From Arboricoccus pini (GTDB lineage: Bacteria > Pseudomonadota > Alphaproteobacteria > Geminicoccales > Geminicoccaceae): DNA of 64,000 nt. A program made the translations under genes and the position numbers. The stretch covers positions 62,001 to 126,000 of the forward strand of contig NZ_FYEH01000008.1 of assembly GCF_900187945.1 (NCBI RefSeq), in the 5' to 3' direction. The notes under the pieces were generated by a model. The model searched no databases, was not told the origin of the DNA, and saw only the letters and a list, made by a program, of their open reading frames with translations. This document shows, one piece after another, positions 55,257 through 64,000 of the stretch (positions are counted from its first letter, which is position 1; each line of letters starts with the position of its first letter).

Positions 55257-56393
55257 TCAGGCTCCAAGGCTCGCCAATAGCCCGGCCATCAGACGGCCAC
55301 GCGTGGCCAGCGTCGCGGTTTCGATGCGCTCGTGCAGGGTATGGATTCCATCGCCATGCACGCCCAGCCCGTCCAGCGTCGGAATCCCCATCGCACCCGT
55401 GAAATTACCGTCGGAGCCCCCGCCCGCACTTTCCGCCGCTAGCTCGATGCCGAGCTGACGGGCGAGGCTGGTGGCGACAGCAAAGAGAGCCTGCGTGCCG
55501 GCATCCGGCTCCCAGACCGGCCGGGTCACCCCCCGCCTGACGGTGAACGGCACTTCGCCTGTCTCGCCCGACAGGGCCAGCATCCTTTCCACACCATGAT
55601 CCAGGTCGTGCTGACGCTTGGCCATACTGAGCGCCTGGGCGCGACAGAGGCTGGCAACACAATTGACCCATTGGCCACCTTGCACCACGCCGACCGAAAA
55701 GGTGCAGTCTTCGCTCGTCATCGCCTCGATCTCGAGCGTACGCCGCGCCATTTCGCGAATGGCGGATCGGCCGGCCTTGAGTGCGGCGCCGGCGTGGCTG
55801 GGCACCCCCTTGGCTTCGAGGTCGAAGCGGGCGATGGCGTAGCGGCCGGTGATCACGCGATGGATCGCGCGGGCGGGCTCCGGAACCAGGACGAAGGCGT
55901 GCCGGGCGGCTTCGGCCTCGATGAGATCGCGGGTCGAGGGACTGCCCACTTCCTCGTCGGAGGTAAAGAGCACCGTGATCGGCAAGGGTGTGGCGATCCC
56001 GGCCCGCGCCAGCTGACGGATGGCCTCCAAGGTCAGATAGTTGCCGCCCTTCATGTCGCAGATACCGGGTCCGTGGCAGTAGGCACCAGCCTCCTTGAAC
56101 GGGAGCGCAGCCAACGTGCCCACCGGGTGAACCGTGTCCAGATGGCCAAGCACGAGAATGCCCGGCCGGGCCGGGCCGGTGTGCGGCAGACGCGCGCGAA
56201 CGCAATCGCCGTAGCCCATGCGACCCGGGATGCGCTCGATCGTGGCCCCCATCAAGGCGAGGTCGCGGCTGGCCAGATCCATCATCCTGCCGACGGCCGT
56301 CGCGTCATGGGTCGGGCTCTCGCATTCGACCCAGGGCCGGAGCCCGGCCAGCATCGCGCCGGCGTCGAAAGGAAGGGCGTTGAAGTCGGTCAT
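55257..56393 (-). CDS. M20-family metallopeptidase (CPG2/ArgE-like)
   Basis: Two-zinc peptidase or deacylase of 378 residues. Metal ligands: LGHLDTVHP (His, Asp), GPGICDMKGG (bridging Asp), FTSDEEVGSPS (catalytic and metal Glu), and the C-terminal GVHGDGIHTLHE. It contains the dimerisation domain in the middle (GVPSHAGAALKAGRSAI). It is closest to carboxypeptidase G2 / glutamate carboxypeptidase type, removing a C-terminal or N-acyl group. It is the last gene of the leftward LLM-M20-M20 unit, 12 bp after the second M20 gene. Confidence 0.9.
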   Translation of the reverse strand: MTDFNALPFDAGAMLAGLRPWVECESPTHDATAVGRMMDLASRDLALMGATIERIPGRMGYGDCVRARLPHTGPARPGILVLGHLDTVHPVGTLAALPFKEAGAYCHGPGICDMKGGNYLTLEAIRQLARAGIATPLPITVLFTSDEEVGSPSTRDLIEAEAARHAFVLVPEPARAIHRVITGRYAIARFDLEAKGVPSHAGAALKAGRSAIREMARRTLEIEAMTSEDCTFSVGVVQGGQWVNCVASLCRAQALSMAKRQHDLDHGVERMLALSGETGEVPFTVRRGVTRPVWEPDAGTQALFAVATSLARQLGIELAAESAGGGSDGNFTGAMGIPTLDGLGVHGDGIHTLHERIETATLATRGRLMAGLLASLGA

Positions 56394-56405
56394 GCAATGA
56401 AATCC

Positions 56406-57566
56406 TCAGACAGCGAGCCGGCGTTCGACGATCCGGGCCAGCATCGAGGCCCCGACCGGCAAGATCGTATCGTCAAACATGTAGCCTTGATTATGAACGG
56501 GCACGTCGTGGCCTTGGCCCAGGAAGAAATAGCTGCCCGGCACGGCGTGCAGCATATCGGCGAAATCCTCGCTGCCCGTATGCGGCTTGGGCTCGAGCAA
56601 AAGATTGTCCTCGCCCACGATCTCGCGCGCCACGTCGATCACATGCGAGGTCGGCTGCTCGGCGTTTTGGAGGACGGAGAAGATGTCCCGGATGTCGACA
56701 TCGATCTCGACTCCAAAGGCCTGCGCAATACCGGCTGCCAGCTCGCGCATGCGCGCCTGGATCTGCAGGCGTAAGTCCGCATCGAAGATTCGCACCGTAC
56801 CGGCCATCCGGGCCTCGTTCGGGATGACGTTGTAGGCGGCGCCGGCATGGATCTGGGTGATCGAGAGCACGGCCATCTGCATGGGATCGGCGTTGCGGCT
56901 GACGATCGTCTGCAAGGCCTGGCCCAGTGCCATCGCGACGATGACCGGATCGTTGGCGGCGTGCGGCCTTGCACCATGCCCCCCCTTGCCTGTGATCACG
57001 ATATCGAAGAAATCGGCCCCCGCCATCGCCGGCCCGGCAAACGCCGCGATCTTGCCGGCCGGCAGGTCCGGTGCGTTGTGCAGCCCAAAGATCTCGTCGC
57101 AGGGAAAACGCTCAAAAAGGCCGTCCTTGAGCATTGCCCGCGCTCCGCCCAGCCCTTCTTCGGCCGGCTGAAAGATGAAGACCGCCGTACCGGCGAAATT
57201 CCGGGTCTCTGCCAGGTAGCGAGCAGCACCCATGAGCATAGTTGTATGGCCGTCATGGCCGCAGGCATGCATGCGACCCGGCGTCCTGGAGGCGAAGGGC
57301 AGGTTCGTGTGCTCCTCGATGGGCAACGCATCCATATCGGCACGCAGGCCCACGCGCGGTCCGTCGCCCTGCCTGCCCTTGAGAATGCCGACGACGCCTG
57401 TGCCGCCGATTTGACGATGCACCTCGATGCCGAGCGCTTCGAGATAGGCGGCGACGATGCCGGATGTTCGTACTTCCTCAAATCCCAGCTCGGGATGGGC
57501 ATGAAGATCGTGCCTTATCGCCATGAGCTCATGGTGGAAGCCGTTGATGCGCTCAAGTAGGGGCAT
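56406..57566 (-). CDS. M20-family N-acyl amino acid hydrolase (HipO/YxeP-like)
   Basis: Aminoacylase or hippurate-hydrolase type enzyme of 386 residues. Typical motifs: RHDLHAHPELGFEEVRTS, then MHACGHDGHTTMLMGAARYLAE with Cys/His metal ligands, FQPAEEGLGGARAML, TGKGGHGARPH and TGSEDFADML. In Bacillus similar enzymes (YxeP, YtnL) deacetylate N-acetyl-cysteine derivatives together with an LLM monooxygenase. The same pairing here, with the LLM gene directly upstream, suggests that role by analogy. Confidence 0.9.
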   Translation of the reverse strand: MPLLERINGFHHELMAIRHDLHAHPELGFEEVRTSGIVAAYLEALGIEVHRQIGGTGVVGILKGRQGDGPRVGLRADMDALPIEEHTNLPFASRTPGRMHACGHDGHTTMLMGAARYLAETRNFAGTAVFIFQPAEEGLGGARAMLKDGLFERFPCDEIFGLHNAPDLPAGKIAAFAGPAMAGADFFDIVITGKGGHGARPHAANDPVIVAMALGQALQTIVSRNADPMQMAVLSITQIHAGAAYNVIPNEARMAGTVRIFDADLRLQIQARMRELAAGIAQAFGVEIDVDIRDIFSVLQNAEQPTSHVIDVAREIVGEDNLLLEPKPHTGSEDFADMLHAVPGSYFFLGQGHDVPVHNQGYMFDDTILPVGASMLARIVERRLAV

Positions 57567-57596
57567 GAAGTGAGACTCCTCCTCTGGTCAGCCGCG

Positions 57597-58916
57597 CTAG
57601 TCGCGAAGCGTCTCGCGCAAGGTCTTCCCGGCATAGGCCGTGCGCAAGAGGCCGCGTCGCTGCAACTCGGGCGTCAGCGCCCGGGCAAAATCCTCGAACA
57701 TGCCAGGAAAGGTCGTGGGCGTAACAACGAAGCCGTCGCAGGCCTCGGAATCGAAGAGATCCTGCATCTGATCGGCAACGTCCTGGGCTGTGCCGCATAA
57801 TTGCGGCGCCATGCAGCTCGTACCGTAGCGCTGGGCAGCCTCGCGCAGCGTCAGGCCCTTTTCGGCCTGCATGCCTTGCATCAGGATGTCGAAACTGCCG
57901 CGCACCTGCACGTCCTCGGCCAGGACCGCCAAAGGCTTGTCGAGCGGCATGCCCTTAAGATCGATGCCGATGTGACATGAAGTGATGGCGAGCGCCAATT
58001 CGGGGTCGACCAAACTGTCGAGCAGCGCTCGCTTTTCCTCGGCCATGGCGCGCGTCTCGCCCAGGATGATGTCGAGCGATGGCAGGATTGCACAGTGCCT
58101 GGGATCGCGCCCATGGGCTGCCATGCGCGCATGCATGTCCTGACGGAAGGCCTGCATGTCGCTTTTCTGAAACTGGAAGGTGAAGATCATCTCGGCGAAG
58201 CGGGCGGCGAAGGCGCGGCCGCGGGGCGAGGAGCCCGCTTGCATGATCACGGGATGGCCCTGGGGGCTGCGCGGTGTGGGCAGCGGCCCGCGCGTTTTGA
58301 CATAGCGGCCCGCATAGTTCGTGGCGTGTACCTTCGTGGGATCGGCAAAACGCCCATTCACCTTGTCGAGAATGAGCGCGTCCGCCTCCCAGCTCTGCCA
58401 GAGCTTCATGCAGGCCTCAACTGTTTCCTCCGCCCGCCCGTAGCGCGTATCGCGATCACCGATGCGCTCAAGGCCGAAATTCTGCGCCTCTTTGTCGTTG
58501 GCCGAAGTAACGACGTTCCAGGCTACCCGGCCGCCGCTCAGATGATCGAGCGAGCTCAGCATGCGAGCCAGTTGGAAGGGATGATAGAAGGAAGTGGAGA
58601 GCGTTATGCCAAGGCCCAGCCGGCTGGTCGCCCGCGCCATGAAGGGCAGCACCATCAAGGGATCGAGAAGATTGATCTGTCCGCCTTTGCCCAGCATGGT
58701 CGTGAAATCGCCGCCATAGGTCTCGAAGATGCCGGCGAAATCTTCGAAGAAACAGGCATCGAAGCAGGCGGCCTCCAGCACGCGCGCGACATGCTCGTAG
58801 CGTTCGGGGCGGAGTATGTCGTCGAGAGGTGCCATCGGATGCCGCCAGGCACCGTGGTGATGAAAAGTCGGCCCCGTCTTCAGGAAAGCCACAAGATGCA
58901 TCTGGCGCCGCTTCAT
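57597..58916 (-). CDS. LLM flavin-dependent monooxygenase, NtaA/YxeK-like
   Basis: Fifth LLM gene of the window (fourth complete), 439 residues. N-terminus QMHLVAFLKTGPTFHHHGAWRHP, central [36 protein letters not shown] and C-terminal EACDGFVVTPTTFPGMFEDFARALTPELQRRG fit the NtaA/SnaA family. It leads a unit with two M20 hydrolases, as in S-alkylcysteine salvage loci, where the LLM enzyme oxidatively cleaves an N-acetyl-S-alkylcysteine. Not close to the other LLM proteins here. No flavin reductase or acetyltransferase is seen in the operon. Confidence 0.92.
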   Translation of the reverse strand: MKRRQMHLVAFLKTGPTFHHHGAWRHPMAPLDDILRPERYEHVARVLEAACFDACFFEDFAGIFETYGGDFTTMLGKGGQINLLDPLMVLPFMARATSRLGLGITLSTSFYHPFQLARMLSSLDHLSGGRVAWNVVTSANDKEAQNFGLERIGDRDTRYGRAEETVEACMKLWQSWEADALILDKVNGRFADPTKVHATNYAGRYVKTRGPLPTPRSPQGHPVIMQAGSSPRGRAFAARFAEMIFTFQFQKSDMQAFRQDMHARMAAHGRDPRHCAILPSLDIILGETRAMAEEKRALLDSLVDPELALAITSCHIGIDLKGMPLDKPLAVLAEDVQVRGSFDILMQGMQAEKGLTLREAAQRYGTSCMAPQLCGTAQDVADQMQDLFDSEACDGFVVTPTTFPGMFEDFARALTPELQRRGLLRTAYAGKTLRETLRD

Positions 58917-59176
58917 CGATCCCCGCCCCTGGCACGATCTTCATCCTCGGGCGAAGGCACGAGCAAGAACTACGCCGTTGTGATCACGGGCAAGTGCGCC
59001 TGTTCGCCGGCGGCCATGATTGCAAAATGTCAGGCCAGTTGATCGTTCAGATGGCGCGCGAAGAAGCACGCTCGGAACGGCAAGCTTCCAGATCGTGCAG
59101 CGAAATTTTTTGTCGCCCCCACGAAAGGGGCGGATCGTCTCTGTTGCTTCCGTTCCGGGCAGCGAGTCCGGCTGGC

Positions 59177-61138
59177 CTAAATCGTGATGCCGTATTCTTT
59201 TGCCTTGCGATAGAGCGTGCTTCGGGAAATGCCCAACAGGCGGGCCAGCCGGGTGATCGGCAGCCCGGCGTGCTGGCGTAGCGTTGCTTCGATCCTCTCG
59301 CGTTCGAGGGCGTGAAGATCGAGGCCATCTCCCGCGGCAGCGTTCTGGGCGCGCTGACTGGGCAAGTCGATATCCTGGATGTCGACGTCGGGCGACGACC
59401 TGGTCAGGAGGAGGCTATGTACGACGTTGCGCAGTTCCCGCACGTTGCCCGGCCAGTCATAGGACTCGAAGGCGGCCAGAACGGCAGGCCCAAAATGCGA
59501 AGGCTCGACGCCATGCTCGCGGGCGAGACAGCAGTTGAAATGACGGGCCAAAAGGGCGACATCGCCAACGCGCTCGCGCAGCGGCGGCACGGTGATCGTC
59601 GTCGTGCTGATCCGGTAATAGAGATCACGGCGAAAGCGTCCAGCCTCGACCTCATCGGGTAAATGCCGATTGGTCACGGCGATCAACCTGACATCGACAC
59701 GGCGGGGTTGATGGTCGCCCAGCCGATAGACCACCCCCTCTTCGAGGGCCCTTAGGAGATAGGGCTGGAGATCGAGCGGCAGTTCGCCGATCTCGTCCAG
59801 GCAGAGCGTGCCGCCATGGGCAAGCTCGAAGCGTCCGGCGCGGCCTTCCAGGGCCGCGCCGGTGAACGCACCCTTCACATAGCCGAAAAGCTCGCTAGCC
59901 AGCATCTCGCGCGTAAAGGCGCCACAATTGACGACCACGAACGGCCGCTGGCCCGGAGCGTGGGCACCGTGCACCGCGCGGGCCACGAGTTCCTTCCCCA
60001 CCCCAGTCTCCCCTTGGATCAGAACCGCCGCCCTATGGCGGGCCAGTCGCTCGGCCTTGCTCTTCATGGCAACGATTGCCGGGCTCTCGCCGATTATGGC
60101 AGCAAAGCTCTCGCGCGCAGCGTCGCCCTCATGGAGGCGGGTGTCCTTCGTGGGTACTGATCGCTTTGCCTGCGGCACAGCAATCAGCGCTCCCATGAGT
60201 TGATCGCCCACATGCAAGACGCGCAACCAGTCGGGTCGCACATCGGCGGGCAGGTGGCGCATCCAATCGGCATGCTCCAGCGTGGCGTCATCGCGAAGGA
60301 GGCGGGTGCCTGGACTGAGATCAATCGCGTTGAGCCGTGGCTCGCCGGGTTCGCCGAAGCCACGCACATGCACGATACGACCGCGCCGATCCAGGACGAC
60401 GAGGTCGTCGCTCCAGCCGCGCACCTCGTCGAGGCAGGCCTCGAGCAGACGAAGGCGATCGCGTTCGTCCTGCGCTTCCAGCGCACGCTCGATCTGGCGG
60501 GCAATGGCGATGGCGAGCGCCATGTTCTGACGCTGGAAGGTGGCCTGGGGGCCGGAGATATCCACCACGCCCAGGATGCTTCCGTCGATCGGGTCCTGTA
60601 CCGGGGCACCGGCGCAGCTCCAGGACTTGATGCCTTCACGGAAATGCTCGGCCGCATGGACGAGAACCGGTTGGCGCGTAGCGAGGGCCGTGCCGATACC
60701 GTTGGTACCAGCACAATCCTCGCTCCAATTGCCGCCCGCTTCGAGCTGGATGTCCCGACCCTTCTCGATGACACGGCGATCGCCTGCCTGGTCGAGAACG
60801 ATGCCCTTGGGGCAGGTGAGCAGCATCATGGCGGACGTGCCGGTCATCATGTCGGCCGCCTGCGCCAGGACCGGGCTCGCCGCGGCCAGCAGATTACGGT
60901 TGGCGACGCGGACACGCCAGAAATCGTCGTCTCGCACGCTGGCGGGCGTACCACCGCCTCGCGCATCGACTCCGACGGCAAAGCTGCGGCGCCAGGAATC
61001 GGCGACGACCGCACGGATCCTTGGGGCGTCCCGGCCGGCTAAAAAGTCCTCCCAGGCGTGCATGGTTGCCCGCTCATCCAAAGGATTGAGGGCGCGCGAC
61101 ATACCCGAGGCGACGATCGCTTCCGGCGCGTTAGGCAT
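59177..61138 (-). CDS. Sigma-54-dependent activator, AcoR/MimR-like
   Basis: Enhancer-binding protein of 653 residues. N-terminal GAF-type sensor (ending region [23 protein letters not shown]). The AAA+ domain has Walker A GETGVGKE, the sigma-54 contact GAFTGA, Walker [18 protein letters not shown] and R-finger region. A C-terminal Fis-type helix-turn-helix ends [31 protein letters not shown] site precedes the start. Proteins of this type activate propane or acetone monooxygenase (mim/prm) operons and acetoin operons. Its position beside the GroEL and DUF59 genes of such an operon makes it the likely regulator of that operon. Confidence 0.93.
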   Translation of the reverse strand: MPNAPEAIVASGMSRALNPLDERATMHAWEDFLAGRDAPRIRAVVADSWRRSFAVGVDARGGGTPASVRDDDFWRVRVANRNLLAAASPVLAQAADMMTGTSAMMLLTCPKGIVLDQAGDRRVIEKGRDIQLEAGGNWSEDCAGTNGIGTALATRQPVLVHAAEHFREGIKSWSCAGAPVQDPIDGSILGVVDISGPQATFQRQNMALAIAIARQIERALEAQDERDRLRLLEACLDEVRGWSDDLVVLDRRGRIVHVRGFGEPGEPRLNAIDLSPGTRLLRDDATLEHADWMRHLPADVRPDWLRVLHVGDQLMGALIAVPQAKRSVPTKDTRLHEGDAARESFAAIIGESPAIVAMKSKAERLARHRAAVLIQGETGVGKELVARAVHGAHAPGQRPFVVVNCGAFTREMLASELFGYVKGAFTGAALEGRAGRFELAHGGTLCLDEIGELPLDLQPYLLRALEEGVVYRLGDHQPRRVDVRLIAVTNRHLPDEVEAGRFRRDLYYRISTTTITVPPLRERVGDVALLARHFNCCLAREHGVEPSHFGPAVLAAFESYDWPGNVRELRNVVHSLLLTRSSPDVDIQDIDLPSQRAQNAAAGDGLDLHALERERIEATLRQHAGLPITRLARLLGISRSTLYRKAKEYGITI

Positions 61139-61262
61139 CTCAGCCTCCCTTGGGCGAACTGCTCTATCCGGCAGTCATTAACCCGCTGTGAAATGTCTAT
61201 TGCGTCGAGTAAGATATAGAATAGTGCCAATCTAACTGCAGCAAAAAAATGCGGGCTGCTGC

Positions 61263-61291
61263 GCGCACGACGGTCCGGGACCGTCGTGCGC
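61263..61291 (-). terminator. Hairpin terminator after the GroEL gene
   Basis: A perfect inverted repeat of 14-bp arms (GCGCACGACGGTCC and its complement) around a single central base, 26 bp after the GroEL stop. In the transcript it would close with a short loop. On the minus strand a run of seven T follows about 13 bases later (61249-61243). It likely ends the monooxygenase-operon transcript before the regulator gene. Confidence 0.65.
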
Positions 61292-61316
61292 CTCGACACG
61301 GCCGTGGCGGCGGAGC

Positions 61317-62945
61317 TCACTGCCGGCCGAGCTTCTCCGCACCGCCACCCAGCGCCGCGCCGACCGTCGTGTCGACGTCCTCAGGCAGATCGACGACGAG
61401 CGTGTGCGTGTTCAAGATCAGGGCCGCGATCGAGGCTGCATTGCGCAACGCCGTCGTCGCCACGGGTGCCGGATCGAGGATGCCGCTTTCAACCATGTCG
61501 ACGAGACGGCCCGTGCGGGCATCGAACCCCGTTCCCGGCGCAGCACCCGACACACGCTCGACGATGACGTCACCCTCGAATCCGGCATTGGTGGCGATGC
61601 GGTGAAGTGGTGCCGACAAGGCACGCTGCAGCGTGAGCACACCAATGGCGAGGCTCCCCTCACCCACATCGTCCAATGTTCGTGCTGCCTGAACATAAGC
61701 GGTGCCCCCGCCAGGTAGGATGCCACCTGCCATCGCCGCGCGGGCTGCCGCATGCGCGTCGTCCAAAAGCTGCACACGTCTCTTTTGCTCCGCTGGAGTC
61801 GCCCCGCCTACCTTGAGCGTGGCTGTCCCCCCGGTAAGTCGCGCCAACCGCTCCTCCAGCTTGTCGCGTTCGATATTCGGAGGTGCCAGTTCGATCTGGC
61901 GCTGGACCTGCTTACGTCGCGCCACCATGGCCGAGCTTGTCCCGCCGCCATTGATGATCGCCGTCTCATTCTGGCTGACGATGACACGCATCGCCTCCCC
62001 GAGATCATTTAGCGCCAGCGTTTCCAGCCTGGCGCCAAGATCGCGGGCCAGGACGCGCCCGCCTGTAAGGATCGCCAGATCCTCCATGGTAGCCTGGCGC
62101 CAGTGGCCGAATTCGGGTGGATGGACCGCCACCACCGGACGGTCGCCAAATCGCGCCTTCGCAAGCAGGCTTACCATAACCTCGGGGCTAATGTCCTCGG
62201 CGATGATCAAAAGCGGCCGCTTCGCCTCTACCACCTTGGCCAGTAGCGGCTCGATCTCTTCGGGATGCTCGAGCTTCCTGTCGGTCAAAAGAATCAGCGG
62301 CCGCTCCAGCACCGCCACCATCCGCTCCATGTCGGTGACCATGTGATGCGAATGATAGCCACGATCGAAGGACATGCCCTCGACCACCTCGAGTTCGGTC
62401 TTGAGCTTATTGCCGAAATCGACCCGCACTATGCCCTCCGGCCCGACGCGCTCCAATGCCTCGGCGACGAGGCCGCCAAGCTCGGCGTCGCCGGCCGATA
62501 TGGTGGCGACGGCATCGAGCTGGCCGCGGCCGCCAATCGGTCGCGCCATGGCCTCCAGCGTCGCGATCAGCCTTCCGGCGGCCAGCTCGATGCCATCCAC
62601 AAGATCGACTGCCGCCACGCCGCGCTCCAAGGTCCCCAGGCCCTCGCGGACCAAGGCATCGGCCAGGACCGTGGCTGTCGTCGTCCCGTCGCCCACCAAA
62701 TCATTGGTCTGCTTGGCGACCTCCCGGGCAACGCGCACGCCCAGATTCTCGAAGCGACAGGGCAATTCGATCTCATCGGCAATGCTGACCCCGTCGCGCG
62801 AGACGATCGGCGTGCCGACAGGCCGATCGATGATGACATTCATGCCCTTGGGGCCGAGCGTGCCGCCCACGGCGAGCGCCAATTTGGCAACGCCACGCGC
62901 CAGTGCCTGACGCGCCTCGGCATCGTGCAGCATGATCTTGGCCAT
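61317..62945 (-). CDS. GroEL-like chaperonin of the monooxygenase operon (MimG-type)
   Basis: 60-kDa chaperonin of 542 residues. It has the ATP-site motifs LALAVGGTLGPKGMNVIID, then DGVSIADEIELP and GDGTTTATVLADALV, and VGGATPAEQKRRVQLLDDAHAAARAAMAGGILPGGGTAYV. It is clearly divergent from housekeeping GroEL: it lacks the Gly-Met-rich tail, has no groES partner, and differs at many otherwise constant positions (LALAVGGTLGPKG where VTLGPKGRNV is usual). Such proteins are needed to assemble the propane/acetone monooxygenase hydroxylase. It lies 59 bp after the DUF59 gene. Confidence 0.93.
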   Translation of the reverse strand: MAKIMLHDAEARQALARGVAKLALAVGGTLGPKGMNVIIDRPVGTPIVSRDGVSIADEIELPCRFENLGVRVAREVAKQTNDLVGDGTTTATVLADALVREGLGTLERGVAAVDLVDGIELAAGRLIATLEAMARPIGGRGQLDAVATISAGDAELGGLVAEALERVGPEGIVRVDFGNKLKTELEVVEGMSFDRGYHSHHMVTDMERMVAVLERPLILLTDRKLEHPEEIEPLLAKVVEAKRPLLIIAEDISPEVMVSLLAKARFGDRPVVAVHPPEFGHWRQATMEDLAILTGGRVLARDLGARLETLALNDLGEAMRVIVSQNETAIINGGGTSSAMVARRKQVQRQIELAPPNIERDKLEERLARLTGGTATLKVGGATPAEQKRRVQLLDDAHAAARAAMAGGILPGGGTAYVQAARTLDDVGEGSLAIGVLTLQRALSAPLHRIATNAGFEGDVIVERVSGAAPGTGFDARTGRLVDMVESGILDPAPVATTALRNAASIAALILNTHTLVVDLPEDVDTTVGAALGGGAEKLGRQ

Positions 62946-63004
62946 TGGTTAGTCTCCCATTCTTTCTTGGCCACCGGGACAAGATCAGGACCGGTGGCGA
63001 CGCT

Positions 63005-63799
63005 TTAGCGGGGGGCGGCCTGACAAGCCGCCCGGCGCACGAAATGGTGCAGCGTGGGCTGGCCCAGATGATCGCGATCGAGGCTGTCATCCTCGTCATA
63101 ACGCGCCGCCAGCAGCCCCCGGCAAAGCGCACCATTAGAGGCCAAGTTCAGATCAGTGCTGCGCAGGCGCGATCTGTGCGCAGCGAAATGCGCGGCCGTT
63201 ACGGGAAGGCCGGATTCGGTAACGAAGGCATTCGGCGCACCTCCGCCTATGATTGGGCGAAGTTTCAGATAGCGCGATCGAGCATGCCGGAACGGGAGAG
63301 CCAGATCCGTCATGCCGGTAAGCTCGCTTGTGGTCATCGCCGCCAGCCGCTCGTCGTCGAGCCCCAGATCCAGCAAGAGTTCGATGAGCTTGTGCTGGCG
63401 GGATGCAAATGCCTTCTTCCGGAACACCAGCCGCAGCGCCTCGAGATCCTGGCCCTCCGCCTCCCCGAAGGTGGCCTTGAAATCGGCACCGGCAGCGAGG
63501 CCCTGATTGATCACCTCTCCATGCATGTGGTCGTCGAGACGGACATGCACCCGCGTGGCCCGGGCGACCGAGGCCGCCTTGCGGATGTCGTCGACCATCA
63601 GGAAGGCGAAATTCGCCGCACACCAATAGGTGGGCAGGCGGAAATGGACATGCACCGCCTCGGCTTCATCGACCTCCACCTTGTCGACGAAGCCGAGCTC
63701 AGTCACGGGCTCGTCCAGTTCGGGATCGGTCACCAGGGCTAGGCGCGCCCAGACCTCGCGCAAGCGCCGATCGGAATCGCTCCGCATGCAAGCCATCAT
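63005..63799 (-). CDS. DUF59/MIP18-family protein of the monooxygenase operon
   Basis: Protein of 264 residues. The N-terminal half is a DUF59 (MIP18/PaaD-like) domain: LREVWARLALVTDPELDEPVTELGFVDKVEVDEAEAVHVHFRLPTYWCAANFAFLMVDDIRKAA, a fold linked to iron-sulfur or iron-centre assembly. The rest is a charged C-terminal extension found in the versions encoded in propane monooxygenase operons. The start ATG overlaps the amidohydrolase stop by four bases. An inner ATG at 63787 is possible. It probably helps mature the diiron hydroxylase together with the GroEL-like protein. Confidence 0.9.
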   Translation of the reverse strand: MMACMRSDSDRRLREVWARLALVTDPELDEPVTELGFVDKVEVDEAEAVHVHFRLPTYWCAANFAFLMVDDIRKAASVARATRVHVRLDDHMHGEVINQGLAAGADFKATFGEAEGQDLEALRLVFRKKAFASRQHKLIELLLDLGLDDERLAAMTTSELTGMTDLALPFRHARSRYLKLRPIIGGGAPNAFVTESGLPVTAAHFAAHRSRLRSTDLNLASNGALCRGLLAARYDEDDSLDRDHLGQPTLHHFVRRAACQAAPR

Positions 63800-63997
63800 T
63801 CAGCAGTCACCGCGAGCGCGACATCGGCGTCCCGGATCTTCCGCATCTGGCTCTCGACGTCGATGCCGTAGAGTCTGGCCGCGTTGAGGCCAAAAATCTT
63901 GTTCTTGGACGTTCTTGATGTCCGCCGGGCTGCCATCCCAAAGATGCACGTGCCCGTCGATGATGAAAAACTCGTCGCCTTTCGCATTCTTGCACAT
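63796..63997 (-). pseudogene. Amidohydrolase of the monooxygenase operon, internally deleted
   Basis: Only the ends of an amidohydrolase are left. From ATG 63997 the frame reads MCKNAKGDEFFIIDGHVHLWDGSPADIKNV, the normal N-terminus with the metal motif HVHLW. After about 30 codons it shifts frame and a second frame gives IFGLNAARLYGIDVESQMRKIRDADVALAV, the normal C-terminus, ending at 63796. About 300 residues between are missing. The short repeat CAAGAAC occurs twice at the junction (about 63901-63925), consistent with a deletion by slippage or recombination. Family members are part of mim/prm operons. The start of the operon lies past the right edge. Confidence 0.75.
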
Positions 63998-64000
63998 TGA

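Noticed and set aside
1-64000. CRISPR arrays, tRNA or rRNA genes, complete insertion sequences
   Set aside because: No regularly spaced repeats, no tRNA-like cloverleaf or rRNA sequence and no transposase frame were seen on reading either strand.

Overview
The window is high-GC DNA with tightly packed operons and many ATGA stop/start overlaps. The gene families point to an alphaproteobacterium, probably Hyphomicrobiales or a relative. They include alternative spermidine synthesis genes, many PotABCD-like and SsuABC-like ABC transporters, NtaA/SnaA/DszA-type flavin monooxygenases, and the tail of a propane/acetone monooxygenase (mim/prm) operon. The exact genus cannot be read from the sequence. 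No rRNA, tRNA, CRISPR array or complete insertion sequence was seen. The content is overwhelmingly scavenging of organic sulfur and nitrogen.

Layout. 1-7.7 kb: two divergent organosulfur clusters around a shared regulatory region (3921-4268). Leftward they encode LLM monooxygenase, ATPase, binding protein and permease (cut by the window edge); rightward a paralogous LLM monooxygenase, a TauD-type dioxygenase and a paralogous binding protein. 7.7-9.7 kb: a decayed sulfotransferase gene and a MazEF-type toxin-antitoxin pair. 9.7-19.2 kb: a leftward hydantoin-type operon (PotABCD-like transporter, racemase, DUF917 protein, HyuA-like hydrolase, threonine aldolase) with a divergent LuxR-type regulator. 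19.3-25.7 kb: a MetNIQ-like transporter plus a third LLM monooxygenase, followed by a decayed DszC/SfnB-like gene and, on the other strand, a truncated fourth LLM gene. 25.8-35.9 kb: a LysR regulator divergent from a cyclase, amidase, four-gene ABC transporter, amidohydrolase and creatininase operon. This looks like import and stepwise hydrolysis of a cyclic amide or amidine.

36-44.5 kb holds carbohydrate and general metabolism genes (HAD phosphatase, aldose epimerase, sorbosone-dehydrogenase-like protein, aldo/keto reductase, SDR, amino-acid permease) and the DNA-repair regulator Ada. 45-55 kb is polyamine and guanidine metabolism. NspC and a carboxy(nor)spermidine synthase face a leftward operon of a urea/guanidine carboxylase and two DUF1989 proteins, and an Orn/Lys/Arg decarboxylase diverges from that operon. 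The carboxylase operon has a ykkC/guanidine-I riboswitch in its 5' leader, so it is best read as guanidine carboxylase plus carboxyguanidine deiminase, not urea carboxylase. The leader also shows a plausible translational ON-switch platform. 55-59 kb: an LLM monooxygenase with two M20 hydrolases, resembling S-alkylcysteine salvage operons. 59-64 kb: a sigma-54 activator, a divergent GroEL and a DUF59 protein, then an amidohydrolase that has lost its whole middle. These are the 3' end of a mim/prm operon that continues past the right edge.

Most notable points: the guanidine riboswitch with its predicted P1/anti-Shine-Dalgarno switch; the mirror-image duplicated LLM and binding-protein clusters sharing a 15-bp operator-like palindrome with a distant LLM remnant; and the internally deleted amidohydrolase of the monooxygenase operon.
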